5,838 bases of DNA from Lentisphaeria bacterium UBA1829 (GCA_002338895.1 DDJH01000213.1:3421-9258); one strand, 5' to 3'. Numbered from the stretch's first letter, positions 1 to 5,838 are shown. Numbers and translations: made by a program. The notes: generated by a model not told the origin, from the sequence alone.

Positions 1-886
1 CAGCGCGGCACGGGCATACCGCAAAGGACGCAAATACGGAGCCGAATTCGACTGCCTTCAGAAACTGGCCCAGGGCCATGTGACACGCATCAACTATTAC
101 GAGGTCATCAAACGCCAGTTTGAGATTGCCGATCTGTTTTTCCAGGGGCACCGGGACTACTATCTTTCGTGGCTCCCCTTCATCCGGAAAGACGACCGCA
201 CCATCGAGATCTACGAAGCGGCCCTGAAAAACGCCCCGTGCAGCGAAGAGGCCCCGGAAGCCATGCTGCGGCTGGGACGGATCTATCTGGACAACAACAA
301 TCCGGAACAGGCGATCCGCCATTTTTCGGAGATCATCAAACTCCATCCGGATTCGGAACAGGCGCGCTATGCGGCACTGGAACTGTCGAGCGCCCTCCTT
401 CAGCTGGCCCAGCGGGGAGACGGCGACGGGAAAAACGCTCAGCAGGCCATCGAAGCATTCGACGCCTTCCTGGCCAAACACCCGGACGACCCCAAAAGCG
501 AATGGGTCAAACGCTCCCGGGATGAAGTGTACAACATCATCGCGGCCCGGCTGTGCAGCATCGGCAAATTTTACAAGGACAATGGCAAATTCGATGTGGC
601 CCAGCGCTACTTCACCTCGGTCATCAAGGACTATCCGCAGACCAAATCCACCGTGGAAGCCGAAGAAATGCTGGCGGAAATCAACGAGGAATATAAAGTC
701 AAAGGTCTGGACTGGACACCGGAGAAGAGAGTGTTCCGCGAACAGGCCTTCCCGCGGGAAAATGCGGATACACTTCATGTGCCCGGAGCGGGAAGCCGCT
801 GGCTTCTTCCGATCAAGGACGCCCGCGAAGGGCTGATCGACCGCAATGTCAAAGAGGAGGAGATCATTACCGATGACATGCTCTAA
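1..886 (+). CDS. bamD: BamD-like outer-membrane assembly lipoprotein, 5'-truncated
   Basis: The frame is open from base 2 to the TAA at 884-886, giving 294 visible residues; the start and any lipoprotein signal lie upstream of the window. BamD is the TPR lipoprotein of the BAM complex, which inserts beta-barrel proteins into the outer membrane from the periplasmic side. Two TPR-type helical repeats are clear: one around EAMLRLGRIYLDNNNPEQAI (about 259-351) and one around AARLCSIGKFYKDNGKFDVA (about 542-680). The second continues into RYFTSVIKDYPQTKSTVEAE, which closely follows the classic BamD pattern FYxxxGxxxxAxxRFxxVxxxYPxT. A 62-residue tail (698-883) after the last repeat resembles nothing I know. 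A GTG at 80 could start a shorter product, but the reading continues upstream in a similar helical, charged style, so I treat the gene as truncated. Linkage to lptE and a BamE-like gene supports the role. A generic YbgF/TPR lipoprotein is the main alternative. Confidence 0.85.
   Translation, partial: SAARAYRKGRKYGAEFDCLQKLAQGHVTRINYYEVIKRQFEIADLFFQGHRDYYLSWLPFIRKDDRTIEIYEAALKNAPCSEEAPEAMLRLGRIYLDNNNPEQAIRHFSEIIKLHPDSEQARYAALELSSALLQLAQRGDGDGKNAQQAIEAFDAFLAKHPDDPKSEWVKRSRDEVYNIIAARLCSIGKFYKDNGKFDVAQRYFTSVIKDYPQTKSTVEAEEMLAEINEEYKVKGLDWTPEKRVFREQAFPRENADTLHVPGAGSRWLLPIKDAREGLIDRNVKEEEIITDDML
855..862 (+). promoter_or_regulatory. Ribosome binding site that sets the lptE start
   Basis: AGGAGGAG lies 10 nt before the ATG at 873, inside the 3' end of the bamD-like gene. 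The in-frame ATG at 846 lies upstream of this site and has only a weak, distant purine stretch before it, so 873 is preferred. Confidence 0.7.
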
Positions 887-1406
887 AAGGATCCGATTTT
901 CCGTATTTTTTCTGCTGGTCTCCCTTTTTCTCTGTACGGGATGCGGGTACCGGATCGGTGCGCGCGGGCTGATGCATCCGCAGATCAAGACCATCGCGGT
1001 CGGAGAGATCAAGAACGATACACTGGAAATGCTGGCGGCCTCCGTCATGCGTCAGCAGCTCTGCGAACGCTTCCAGTTCGACGGGGCGCTCACACTGAAA
1101 AATCCCGGACAGTCCGACTGCATCCTGTATGGGAAAATCACCTCGGTCACCAACCGGACCATCCGGGAAGACAGTATGGACAACGACATCACCTTCCGTC
1201 CGGCGGAATTCCAGATCAAAGTCACGCTGGAATTTTCCGTCCTGATTCCGGGACGCGGCGAACCGCTTGTTCCGAGACGTGTTGTTTCCGGAGCCGCGAA
1301 CTATCAGATTCTGGCCGATCCGGCAATCAGCCGGGCAAACGCGCTGAAACAGGCCTGCTACAATGCGGCAAAACTTGCTGTTGAATATACAACCGAGGCA
1401 TGGTAA
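873..1406 (+). CDS. lptE: LptE-like LPS-assembly lipoprotein
   Basis: This is a 177-residue protein of the LptE (LPS-assembly lipoprotein) family. LptE is the outer-membrane lipoprotein that plugs and assists LptD, the channel that delivers LPS to the cell surface. The N-terminus has a basic start (SKRIR) and a hydrophobic segment (about residues 9-20), then a cleavage region L-C-T-G-C with C24 as the likely lipidated cysteine. The mature start CGYRIGARG, followed by IKTIAVGEIKNDT, is the characteristic LptE opening, where a CG(Y/F) start leads into the first beta strand. Further beta strands alternate with a C-terminal helix (about residues 152-171). The ATG at 873 is chosen over the ATG at 846 because of the Shine-Dalgarno sequence at 855-862 and a more normal signal-peptide length. 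It overlaps the bamD-like gene by 14 nt, which suggests translational coupling. The -3 lipobox residue is Cys rather than Leu. The family is short and divergent, so the call rests on the N-terminal pattern, size and context. Confidence 0.8.
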   Translation: MTCSKRIRFSVFFLLVSLFLCTGCGYRIGARGLMHPQIKTIAVGEIKNDTLEMLAASVMRQQLCERFQFDGALTLKNPGQSDCILYGKITSVTNRTIREDSMDNDITFRPAEFQIKVTLEFSVLIPGRGEPLVPRRVVSGAANYQILADPAISRANALKQACYNAAKLAVEYTTEAW

Positions 1407-1410
1407 TACG

Positions 1411-1418
1411 AAGAAAGG
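1411..1418 (+). promoter_or_regulatory. Ribosome binding site that sets the BamE-like lipoprotein start
   Basis: AAGAAAGG ends 7 nt before the ATG at 1426, the first of three consecutive ATG codons (1426, 1429, 1432). It favours this start over an in-frame ATG at 1363 that lies inside lptE and would place a polar 21-residue leader before the signal peptide. Confidence 0.65.
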
Positions 1419-1425
1419 TCTTTCC

Positions 1426-2013
1426 ATGATGATGAAAAAAGCTGTTTGCGTATTTCTCGTTCTGATTTTCACTGCGGCGGGGCTTCTGCTCTGCGGCTGT
1501 CAGACCCGTCATCTGATTCCGGAGGAGGTGCTCCAGCTCCCGACCCATGCACAGGTCTACACCGCATACAACCTCTGGTACAAGGATCCCGACAATCTGA
1601 CGCCCGAAAATATCCAGCAGGGAAAACTGCTTCCGTTCGGAACCGAAGTTCAGATTGTCTCCATGACAGACTCCGCAATCCGGTTTAAAGCCAACGGCCA
1701 GCTCTTCACGATCCGTTACGATCAGAGCGCCACACTGCATCCGGTTGAGGATTTCGCCCGCCAGCTCTTCACCACCGCCATTGCCGTGGAAACCGCCGCC
1801 GGAGCCGATCCGGCTCGATTTGAAAAGATGCGGCGCGGCGTTCTGGAAAAGGGAATGAGCCGCAAACAGGTGGTCATCACCTACGGGCCGCCGAGCCGGA
1901 TCCGCACACCGAATCCGCTCAGCGACACCTGGATCTACTGGGCCGACCGCGTCAAAAGCAAACGGGTCATCTTCAAAAACGACAAGGTCCTGACCGAACT
2001 GGTTCTGGATTGA
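1426..2013 (+). CDS. Two-part lipoprotein with BamE/SmpA-like C-terminal domain
   Basis: The product is 195 residues. MMMKK is followed by a hydrophobic segment and L22-C23-G24-C25, so C25 is the predicted lipidated cysteine. The N-terminal half of the mature part (about 40-110) contains VYTAYNLWYKDPDNLTPENI and LLPFGTEVQIVSM, then IRFKANGQLFTIRYD. This looks like a small beta-rich (perhaps SH3-like) module seen in uncharacterised lipoproteins. The C-terminal part (about 133-195) fits the BamE/SmpA/OmlA pattern: an I/V-x-x-GM-S-x-x-QV helix (GVLEKGMSRKQV, 138-149), then GPPSR (154-158), then W169-I-Y and a closing pair of strands (KRVIFKNDKVLTELVLD). BamE is a small accessory lipoprotein of the BAM complex. 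The position after a BamD-like gene and lptE agrees with an outer-membrane role. The domain match is from pattern recognition only, and no symbol is assigned because the protein is about twice the size of typical BamE. Confidence 0.75.
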   Translation: MMMKKAVCVFLVLIFTAAGLLLCGCQTRHLIPEEVLQLPTHAQVYTAYNLWYKDPDNLTPENIQQGKLLPFGTEVQIVSMTDSAIRFKANGQLFTIRYDQSATLHPVEDFARQLFTTAIAVETAAGADPARFEKMRRGVLEKGMSRKQVVITYGPPSRIRTPNPLSDTWIYWADRVKSKRVIFKNDKVLTELVLD

Positions 2014-2025
2014 GGAGCGTCCACC

Positions 2026-3393
2026 ATGCTGTTCCGTTTTGACGAGATCCGGGAGGCTACCGGAGGAACATTCCTCAATCCGCCTCGGGGAGAAGGTGTC
2101 GACAGCATCACAACCGATTCCAGACTTGCCGCGCCGAACTCGCTCTTCCTCGCCATCGCCGGTGAACAGTTCGACGGACATGATTTTCTGGATGCGGCGC
2201 TGAAACAGGGAGCGCGTCTTCTCTGCGTGGAGCGTTCGCGTCTTTCCAAACTTCCGCCGGGCGCGCCGGCGATCGTGGTGGATTCCACGATCCGGGCCTA
2301 TCAGAATCTGGCGCGCTTTCACCGCCTGCGCTTTCCGGTCAAGGCGATTGCGCTGACCGGTTCCAGCGGGAAAACCAGCGTCAAGGAGATGCTCCGGGCG
2401 ATCTTCAACCGCGCGTACGGGGCGGAGCATGTGCTGGCAACGGAAGGAAACACCAACAATCAGATCGGAGTGCCACAGAATCTGCTGCGGCTGACCGGAC
2501 AGCATAAGATCTGCATTCTGGAGTGCGGGACGAATCATCATGGAGAGATCGAACCGCTCTCGGAGACAATCCGTCCCGATGCGGCTCTGATCGTCTCCAT
2601 CGGACGCTGCCATCTGGAGTATCTCGGTTCGCTGGAGGGGGTGGCGGCTGAAAAATCCACGATTTTCCGTCATCTTTCTCCGGAGGGAGTCGCGGTCATT
2701 CCGCTTCAGGCGCCCGGATTCGACATCATGAAACAGGCGGCCGGAAATCATACCGTTCTCTGCTACGGAAAAGGAGAAAACTCCGTCATGGAAGCGGTCT
2801 ACCGGGGAGGCAACATCACGGGAAGCTCGTTTGAGCTGATCGATCGCCGGACCGGAGAAAGCGTCGTGGTGAACTGGGGCCTTTCCGGGAAACATCAGGC
2901 GGCCAATGCGGCGGGTGCCGCGGCAGTGGCGACAGCATTCGGCATCCCGATGCGGGAGATTGCAGAAGGTCTCGCCGGATGCGTCCTGCCCGGCATGCGA
3001 ATGAAAATCACCCGCCACGGCGATGCGCAGTGGATCAACGACGCCTACAATGCCAATCCGGACAGCATGCACGCAACGCTGGAATGGCTCGGAGAGTTTG
3101 CGGATCCCGCAAAACTGCTTCTTGTGCTGGGAGACATGCGGGAGGTGGGCGAGACCTCCGGGGATGTCCATCGGGAGGTTCTGGAACAGGCGCTCCGCAC
3201 ATTTCCCGGAGCCCGGATCGCCGCAGTCGGGCCGGAGATGACCCGGGCGGCGGAGGAGCTGAACGAGCCGCGGATTCAAACCTTCCCGGATTCAACAACG
3301 GCGGCGGAAAGAGTCCGTCAAATGGTGCGGCCGGGAGATCTGGTTTTTCTGAAAGCCTCGCGCGGGACCCGTCTGGAACGGATCGAACCGTAA
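2026..3393 (+). CDS. murF: UDP-MurNAc-tripeptide:D-Ala-D-Ala ligase MurF
   Basis: This 455-residue enzyme is full length (E. coli MurF is about 452). In the cytoplasm it uses ATP to add D-Ala-D-Ala to UDP-MurNAc-tripeptide, the last step in making the nucleotide-linked pentapeptide. The N-terminal substrate domain carries TTDSR (29-33). The central ATPase domain has the P-loop TGSSGKT (111-117), then EGNTNNQIGVP (140-150), ECGTNHHGE (166-174), and H196-L-E-Y-L-G-S leading to EK (209-210), the lysine position corresponding to the carbamylated lysine of Mur ligases. The C-terminal domain has NDAYNANPDSM (338-348), LGDMREVGE (368-376) and KASRGTRLE (443-451). NxNNxIGVP and YNANPDSM identify MurF rather than MurC, MurD or MurE. 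The ATG at 2026 follows GAGGAG (2012-2017) with 8-nt spacing; that site overlaps the previous stop codon and the gap is only 12 nt. Several motif residues differ from the usual consensus (GSNGKTT, EMG), but no essential residue appears to be lost. Confidence 0.96.
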   Translation: MLFRFDEIREATGGTFLNPPRGEGVDSITTDSRLAAPNSLFLAIAGEQFDGHDFLDAALKQGARLLCVERSRLSKLPPGAPAIVVDSTIRAYQNLARFHRLRFPVKAIALTGSSGKTSVKEMLRAIFNRAYGAEHVLATEGNTNNQIGVPQNLLRLTGQHKICILECGTNHHGEIEPLSETIRPDAALIVSIGRCHLEYLGSLEGVAAEKSTIFRHLSPEGVAVIPLQAPGFDIMKQAAGNHTVLCYGKGENSVMEAVYRGGNITGSSFELIDRRTGESVVVNWGLSGKHQAANAAGAAAVATAFGIPMREIAEGLAGCVLPGMRMKITRHGDAQWINDAYNANPDSMHATLEWLGEFADPAKLLLVLGDMREVGETSGDVHREVLEQALRTFPGARIAAVGPEMTRAAEELNEPRIQTFPDSTTAAERVRQMVRPGDLVFLKASRGTRLERIEP

Positions 3394-3402
3394 CGGGAAA
3401 AA

Positions 3403-3410
3403 GGGAGGAG
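3403..3410 (+). promoter_or_regulatory. Ribosome binding site that sets the murE start
   Basis: GGGAGGAG lies 6 nt before the ATG at 3417. It shows that murE begins here, although its frame is open much further upstream through murF. The 23-nt gap between murF and murE holds only this site. Confidence 0.75.
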
Positions 3411-3416
3411 CCCATC

Positions 3417-4874
3417 ATGCATCTTTCCGACTGTATCGCGAAGCTCTCGCCGATCCGGATTTCCGGAGGAGAGGGAGAGTGTGAAATCAGGGGAATCACC
3501 AACGATTCCCGGAAAATCCGTCCCGGCTTTCTGTTCTGCGCGATCCGGGGGGCGCACAGCGACGGGCGAAAGTTTGTCCGGGCGGCGGAAGAGGCGGGCG
3601 CAGCGGCCGTGGTTTCCGATGATCCGGAACTGGAAACCGCCCTCCCCCATCTGCTCTGTACAGACGCCTACCGGGCGTGGGGTCTGCTCTGCGAACTTCA
3701 GGCCGGCAATCCGGCCCGTTTCCTGCATCTTCATGCGGTCACCGGGACCAACGGAAAGACCACGACAGCCACTCTTCTGCGCGCCTTTCTCCAATCCGGC
3801 GGCGGCTTCCGGACCGGACTGATCTCGACCATCGAGTATGACTGCGGCGACCATTCTCCGATCGTGGAATCCGCCCGCACCACTCCGGATGCGGAAAGTT
3901 TTCAGAGTATTCTTTCCGCAATGCACGCCGCCGGCTGCCGTCATGCCGTACTGGAGGCCTCCAGTCATGGTCTCCATCAGCACCGGATGGGATCGGCCCG
4001 CTTTCAGACCGCGATCTTCACCAATCTGACGGGCGATCATCTGGATTATCATCATGATATGGAGTCGTATTATCAGGCGAAGAAACTGCTGTTCACCGAA
4101 TCGCTGGCGGAAGAGGGAAACGCGATCATCAACATCGACGATCCGTGGGGGGAGCGTCTGGCCTCGGAACTGCATTCGGAAGTCCGGACTCTTTCGATGA
4201 CAAAGCCCGCTTCCATCCGGATCGAACTTCAGGAGGCTACCGCCTCGGGAACCCGTTTTCTTCTGGACTGCCGCGGGGAGAGAATGGAAATTCACTCTCC
4301 CCTGATCGGACGGTACAATGTATACAATCTCTCCTCGGCGATCGCGGGAGCGCTGTTTGCCGGAGTTCCGAAAGAGAAGATCCCGGAGATTCTGAAGGAC
4401 GGGATCCGGATACCGGGACGGCTGGAGAAGATGGAGCTTCCGAGCGGCGGAACGGCGTTTGTCGACTACGCGCACACGGATGATGCGCTGGAGCGGGTTC
4501 TTTCGGCGCTCCGGCCGCTCTGCAGGGGGGAACTGATCGTCGTATTCGGCTGCGGCGGGGACCGCGACCGCACGAAGCGGCCCCGGATGGCGGCCGTCTG
4601 CGGACGGATCGCCGACCGGAGCATTCTCACAAGCGACAATCCGCGGACCGAACCGCCCGAAGCGATTATCGACGAGGCGAAACAGGGATTTCCTCCGGGA
4701 ACGCGGTTTGAAACCATTCCCGATCGCCGGGAGGCGGTCCGCCGCGCCGTCGCACTGACCGGACCGGGCGACATTCTGCTCGTCGCGGGCAAAGGACACG
4801 AGACAACTCAGGAAATTCAGGGCGTCAAATACCACATGGACGACCGGGAACTGATTCGGGAGGCCTGTTCATGA
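3417..4874 (+). CDS. murE: UDP-MurNAc-L-Ala-D-Glu:meso-DAP ligase MurE
   Basis: This is a complete 485-residue Mur ligase (E. coli MurE is 495). It adds the third amino acid to UDP-MurNAc-L-Ala-D-Glu using ATP in the cytoplasm. The N-terminal domain shows TNDSR (28-32) and [10 protein letters not shown] (36-45). The ATPase domain has the P-loop TGTNGKTTT (109-117), EASSHGL (180-186), [12 protein letters not shown] (201-212) and YYQAKKLLF (218-226), with K222 the likely carbamylated lysine. The C-terminal domain has [13 protein letters not shown] (298-310), PGRLE (333-337), [11 protein letters not shown] (349-359), [13 protein letters not shown] (377-389) and AGKGHE (457-462). The selectivity motif reads S-D-N-P-R-T-E-P-P (406-414). 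DNPR is the form associated with meso-diaminopimelate, whereas lysine enzymes differ here, so the cell wall is predicted to be DAP-type. The gene lies 23 nt after murF, the reverse of the usual murE-murF order, and its TGA overlaps the next start. Confidence 0.97.
   Translation: MHLSDCIAKLSPIRISGGEGECEIRGITNDSRKIRPGFLFCAIRGAHSDGRKFVRAAEEAGAAAVVSDDPELETALPHLLCTDAYRAWGLLCELQAGNPARFLHLHAVTGTNGKTTTATLLRAFLQSGGGFRTGLISTIEYDCGDHSPIVESARTTPDAESFQSILSAMHAAGCRHAVLEASSHGLHQHRMGSARFQTAIFTNLTGDHLDYHHDMESYYQAKKLLFTESLAEEGNAIINIDDPWGERLASELHSEVRTLSMTKPASIRIELQEATASGTRFLLDCRGERMEIHSPLIGRYNVYNLSSAIAGALFAGVPKEKIPEILKDGIRIPGRLEKMELPSGGTAFVDYAHTDDALERVLSALRPLCRGELIVVFGCGGDRDRTKRPRMAAVCGRIADRSILTSDNPRTEPPEAIIDEAKQGFPPGTRFETIPDRREAVRRAVALTGPGDILLVAGKGHETTQEIQGVKYHMDDRELIREACS
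4858..4863 (+). promoter_or_regulatory. Ribosome binding site for the macrodomain gene, inside murE
   Basis: GGGAGG lies 7 nt before the ATG at 4871 and within the last codons of murE. Together with the ATGA stop/start overlap (4871-4874), it suggests that ribosomes ending murE reinitiate on the next gene. Confidence 0.65.
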
Positions 4875-5368
4875 TTCTTCATGCAATCCGGGGGGACATC
4901 ACAAAACTATCCGTCGATGCGATTGTCAACGCGGCGAACTGCTCCCTTCTCGGCGGAGGCGGCGTGGACGGAGCCATTCACCGGGCCGCCGGATCGCTTC
5001 TTCTGGAGGCCTGCCGCGCCTTTCACGGCTGTCCGACCGGAGAGGCCCGCATCACGCCGGCGTTCCGTCTGCCCGCCAGGTTCGTGATCCACACCCCGGG
5101 CCCGGTCTGGCACGGAGGCGGTCACGGAGAAGCGGAACTGCTGCGGAACTGCTATCGGAACTCTCTGCGTCTTGCGGAAGAGAATGCGTGCGTCAGCATC
5201 GCCTTTCCCTGCATCTCGACGGGAGTCTACCATTTCCCGAAACAGGAAGCCGCCCGGATCGCCGTGGAAACGGTCCGGGCGTGGACGGGAAACCAGTTGA
5301 AAGAGGTGATCTTCTGCTGTTTTTCCGACGATCAGCTCTCTCTCTACACGCAGCTTCTGAAGAGCTGA
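4871..5368 (+). CDS. ymdB: YmdB-type macrodomain, O-acetyl-ADP-ribose deacetylase
   Basis: This 165-residue protein is a single macrodomain of the MacroD/YmdB class. Such enzymes bind ADP-ribose, hydrolyse O-acetyl-ADP-ribose (a product of sirtuin deacetylation), and in many cases remove mono-ADP-ribose from acidic residues; E. coli YmdB also modulates RNase III. In order, the visible motifs are [17 protein letters not shown] (7-23), [16 protein letters not shown] (26-41), CPTGEARIT (54-62), VIHTPGPVW (72-80) and [14 protein letters not shown] (110-123). N23 and D33 match the two residues (N25, D35) reported as catalytic in E. coli YmdB. The glycine-rich loop and ISTGVY bind the diphosphate and distal ribose. 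Length and motif order match the family throughout, with no extra domain. The start overlaps the murE stop as ATGA. It is the last gene of the + strand cluster. The family call is firm; the natural substrate here is unknown. Confidence 0.95.
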   Translation: MILHAIRGDITKLSVDAIVNAANCSLLGGGGVDGAIHRAAGSLLLEACRAFHGCPTGEARITPAFRLPARFVIHTPGPVWHGGGHGEAELLRNCYRNSLRLAEENACVSIAFPCISTGVYHFPKQEAARIAVETVRAWTGNQLKEVIFCCFSDDQLSLYTQLLKS

Positions 5369-5390
5369 AGGAGTCCGGAACCGCCTCTCC

Positions 5391-5838
5391 TCAGCGCCGG
5401 AAGCGCCGGAGGAGGAAGCGGATCCCCTCGCCCGCCCAGAGGACAATCGAAGTTCCGCCGAGCAGCACACCCCACTGAAGAGCCGTCAGCGGGACGGTCC
5501 GGAAAACCTGTCCGCCGAACTGGACAATCAGGAACTGTCCCACCAGGATTCCCAGCGCAATCATCCAGAACACCGGATTCTTTCCCGGCGAGTGGAAAAT
5601 GGAACATGCCGATCCGAAACATCTGACATTCAGCAGATTCCAGAACTGAAGCAGAACAAATCCTGTGAACAGAAGAGTCAGCGTTTCCGGCGCGCTTTCC
5701 GTTCCCGCGGACCGGGAGCAGAGCAGGAATCCGAGTACGCAGATCAGGAAGAACGCCGCGGTTCCGAAGATGTTCCACGCCATCGCCGGAGTCACAATGA
5801 AGGCCCGGGGACTGCGGGGCGGAAGATTCAACCATCGA
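5391..5838 (-). CDS. P2-type (Ca2+-type) cation-transporting ATPase, C-terminal part
   Basis: Read on the - strand, the frame is open from the window edge to the TGA at 5391-5393, giving about 148 residues of the C-terminus; the rest lies outside. The visible part begins LNLPPRSP, corresponding to the (M)xxPPRxP motif found just before M7 in P2-type ATPases. Four hydrophobic segments follow: AMAWNIFGTAAFFLICVLGF, ETLTLLFTGFVLLQFWNLLN, NPVFWMIALGILVGQFLIV, and one from ALQWGVLLGGTSIVLWAGE to a basic end (RFLLRRFRR). They match helices M7-M10 of the cation-ATPase C-terminal domain. The LQFWNLLNVR segment fits the FNxLNxR motif ending M8, in a form I associate with bacterial PMCA-type calcium pumps. 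The catalytic DKTGT site and most ion-binding residues are not in the window, so the transported ion is inferred. The gene converges on the macrodomain gene with a 22-nt gap. A TTG at 5831 is not a real start. Confidence 0.85.
   Translation of the reverse strand, partial: RWLNLPPRSPRAFIVTPAMAWNIFGTAAFFLICVLGFLLCSRSAGTESAPETLTLLFTGFVLLQFWNLLNVRCFGSACSIFHSPGKNPVFWMIALGILVGQFLIVQFGGQVFRTVPLTALQWGVLLGGTSIVLWAGEGIRFLLRRFRR

Noticed and set aside
80..82. GTG as the start of the BamD-like gene
   Set aside because: The frame stays open to the window edge, there is no convincing Shine-Dalgarno sequence, and a BamD-type protein needs a signal peptide that would lie further upstream.
846..848. ATG at 846 as the lptE start
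   Set aside because: It lacks a well-placed ribosome binding site and lies just upstream of the strong AGGAGGAG that serves the ATG at 873.
1407..1425. Possible internal promoter between lptE and the BamE-like lipoprotein gene
   Set aside because: The gap is 19 nt and holds only a ribosome binding site; no -35/-10 pair with suitable spacing was visible here or in the other short gaps.
1327..3279. A 650-codon open frame on the - strand opposite lptE, the BamE-like lipoprotein gene and murF
   Set aside because: The opposite strand encodes clear MurF and lipoproteins with good ribosome binding sites. The antisense product has no recognisable motif and is rich in Arg, Gly and Pro, as expected for a G+C-rich shadow frame.
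2979..3416. A possible 146-residue N-terminal extension of MurE, open upstream through murF
   Set aside because: The extra residues are low-complexity, out-of-frame murF sequence, while the ATG at 3417 has a strong ribosome binding site and gives a normal MurE N-terminus.
4233..4246. Perfect 5-bp hairpin GAGGC-TACC-GCCTC
   Set aside because: It is short, inside murE coding sequence, has no T-run, and is expected by chance in G+C-rich DNA.
3318..4835. A 505-codon open frame on the - strand opposite murE
   Set aside because: It lies fully antisense to a well-supported MurE and shows no family pattern; it is another composition-driven shadow.
5335..5366. AGCTCT ... AGAGCT inverted repeat at the end of the macrodomain gene as a terminator
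   Set aside because: The loop is 20 nt, the stem is 6 bp and no T-run follows, so an intrinsic terminator is not supported.
5344..5835. A second - strand open frame overlapping the ATPase fragment
   Set aside because: It has no membrane segments or motifs, whereas the other frame gives the expected M7-M10 pattern.

Overview
The window is a 5.8 kb piece of a G+C-rich genome (two lines sampled by hand gave 53% and 62%). It comes from a Gram-negative (diderm) bacterium that appears to make LPS and meso-diaminopimelate peptidoglycan. The evidence is a BamD-type outer-membrane assembly lipoprotein, an LptE-type LPS-assembly lipoprotein, and a MurE with the DNPR motif of DAP-adding enzymes. The protein sequences and gene order suggest the PVC superphylum, perhaps Lentisphaerota or a relative. 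That placement is an impression from family resemblance, not something shown by a search.

Layout: six genes on the + strand fill positions 1-5368 almost without gaps. They are a 5'-truncated bamD-like gene (to 886), lptE (873-1406, overlapping bamD by 14 nt), a two-part lipoprotein with a BamE-like C-terminus (1426-2013), murF (2026-3393), murE (3417-4874) and a YmdB-type macrodomain hydrolase (4871-5368, ATGA overlap with murE). Gaps are only 12-23 nt, every internal start has a good Shine-Dalgarno sequence, and no internal promoter or terminator is visible, so this reads as one transcription unit. A convergent gene on the - strand (5391 to beyond 5838) encodes the last four membrane helices of a P2-type (Ca2+-type) cation ATPase. 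No stretch over 300 bases lacks a gene.

How the genes work together: the first three encode outer-membrane-directed lipoproteins for inserting beta-barrel proteins (BamD, BamE-like) and LPS (LptE). The next two encode consecutive cytoplasmic ligases of peptidoglycan precursor synthesis, written in the order murF-murE, the reverse of both the reaction order and the usual dcw order. The macrodomain gene is translationally coupled to murE, and its link to the envelope genes is unexplained.

Most of the window is recognisable housekeeping sequence, and I found no clear undescribed system. The points most worth following up are the composite envelope operon, the unusual two-domain BamE-like lipoprotein, the coupling of a macrodomain hydrolase to murE, and a strong excess of the word CCGG.
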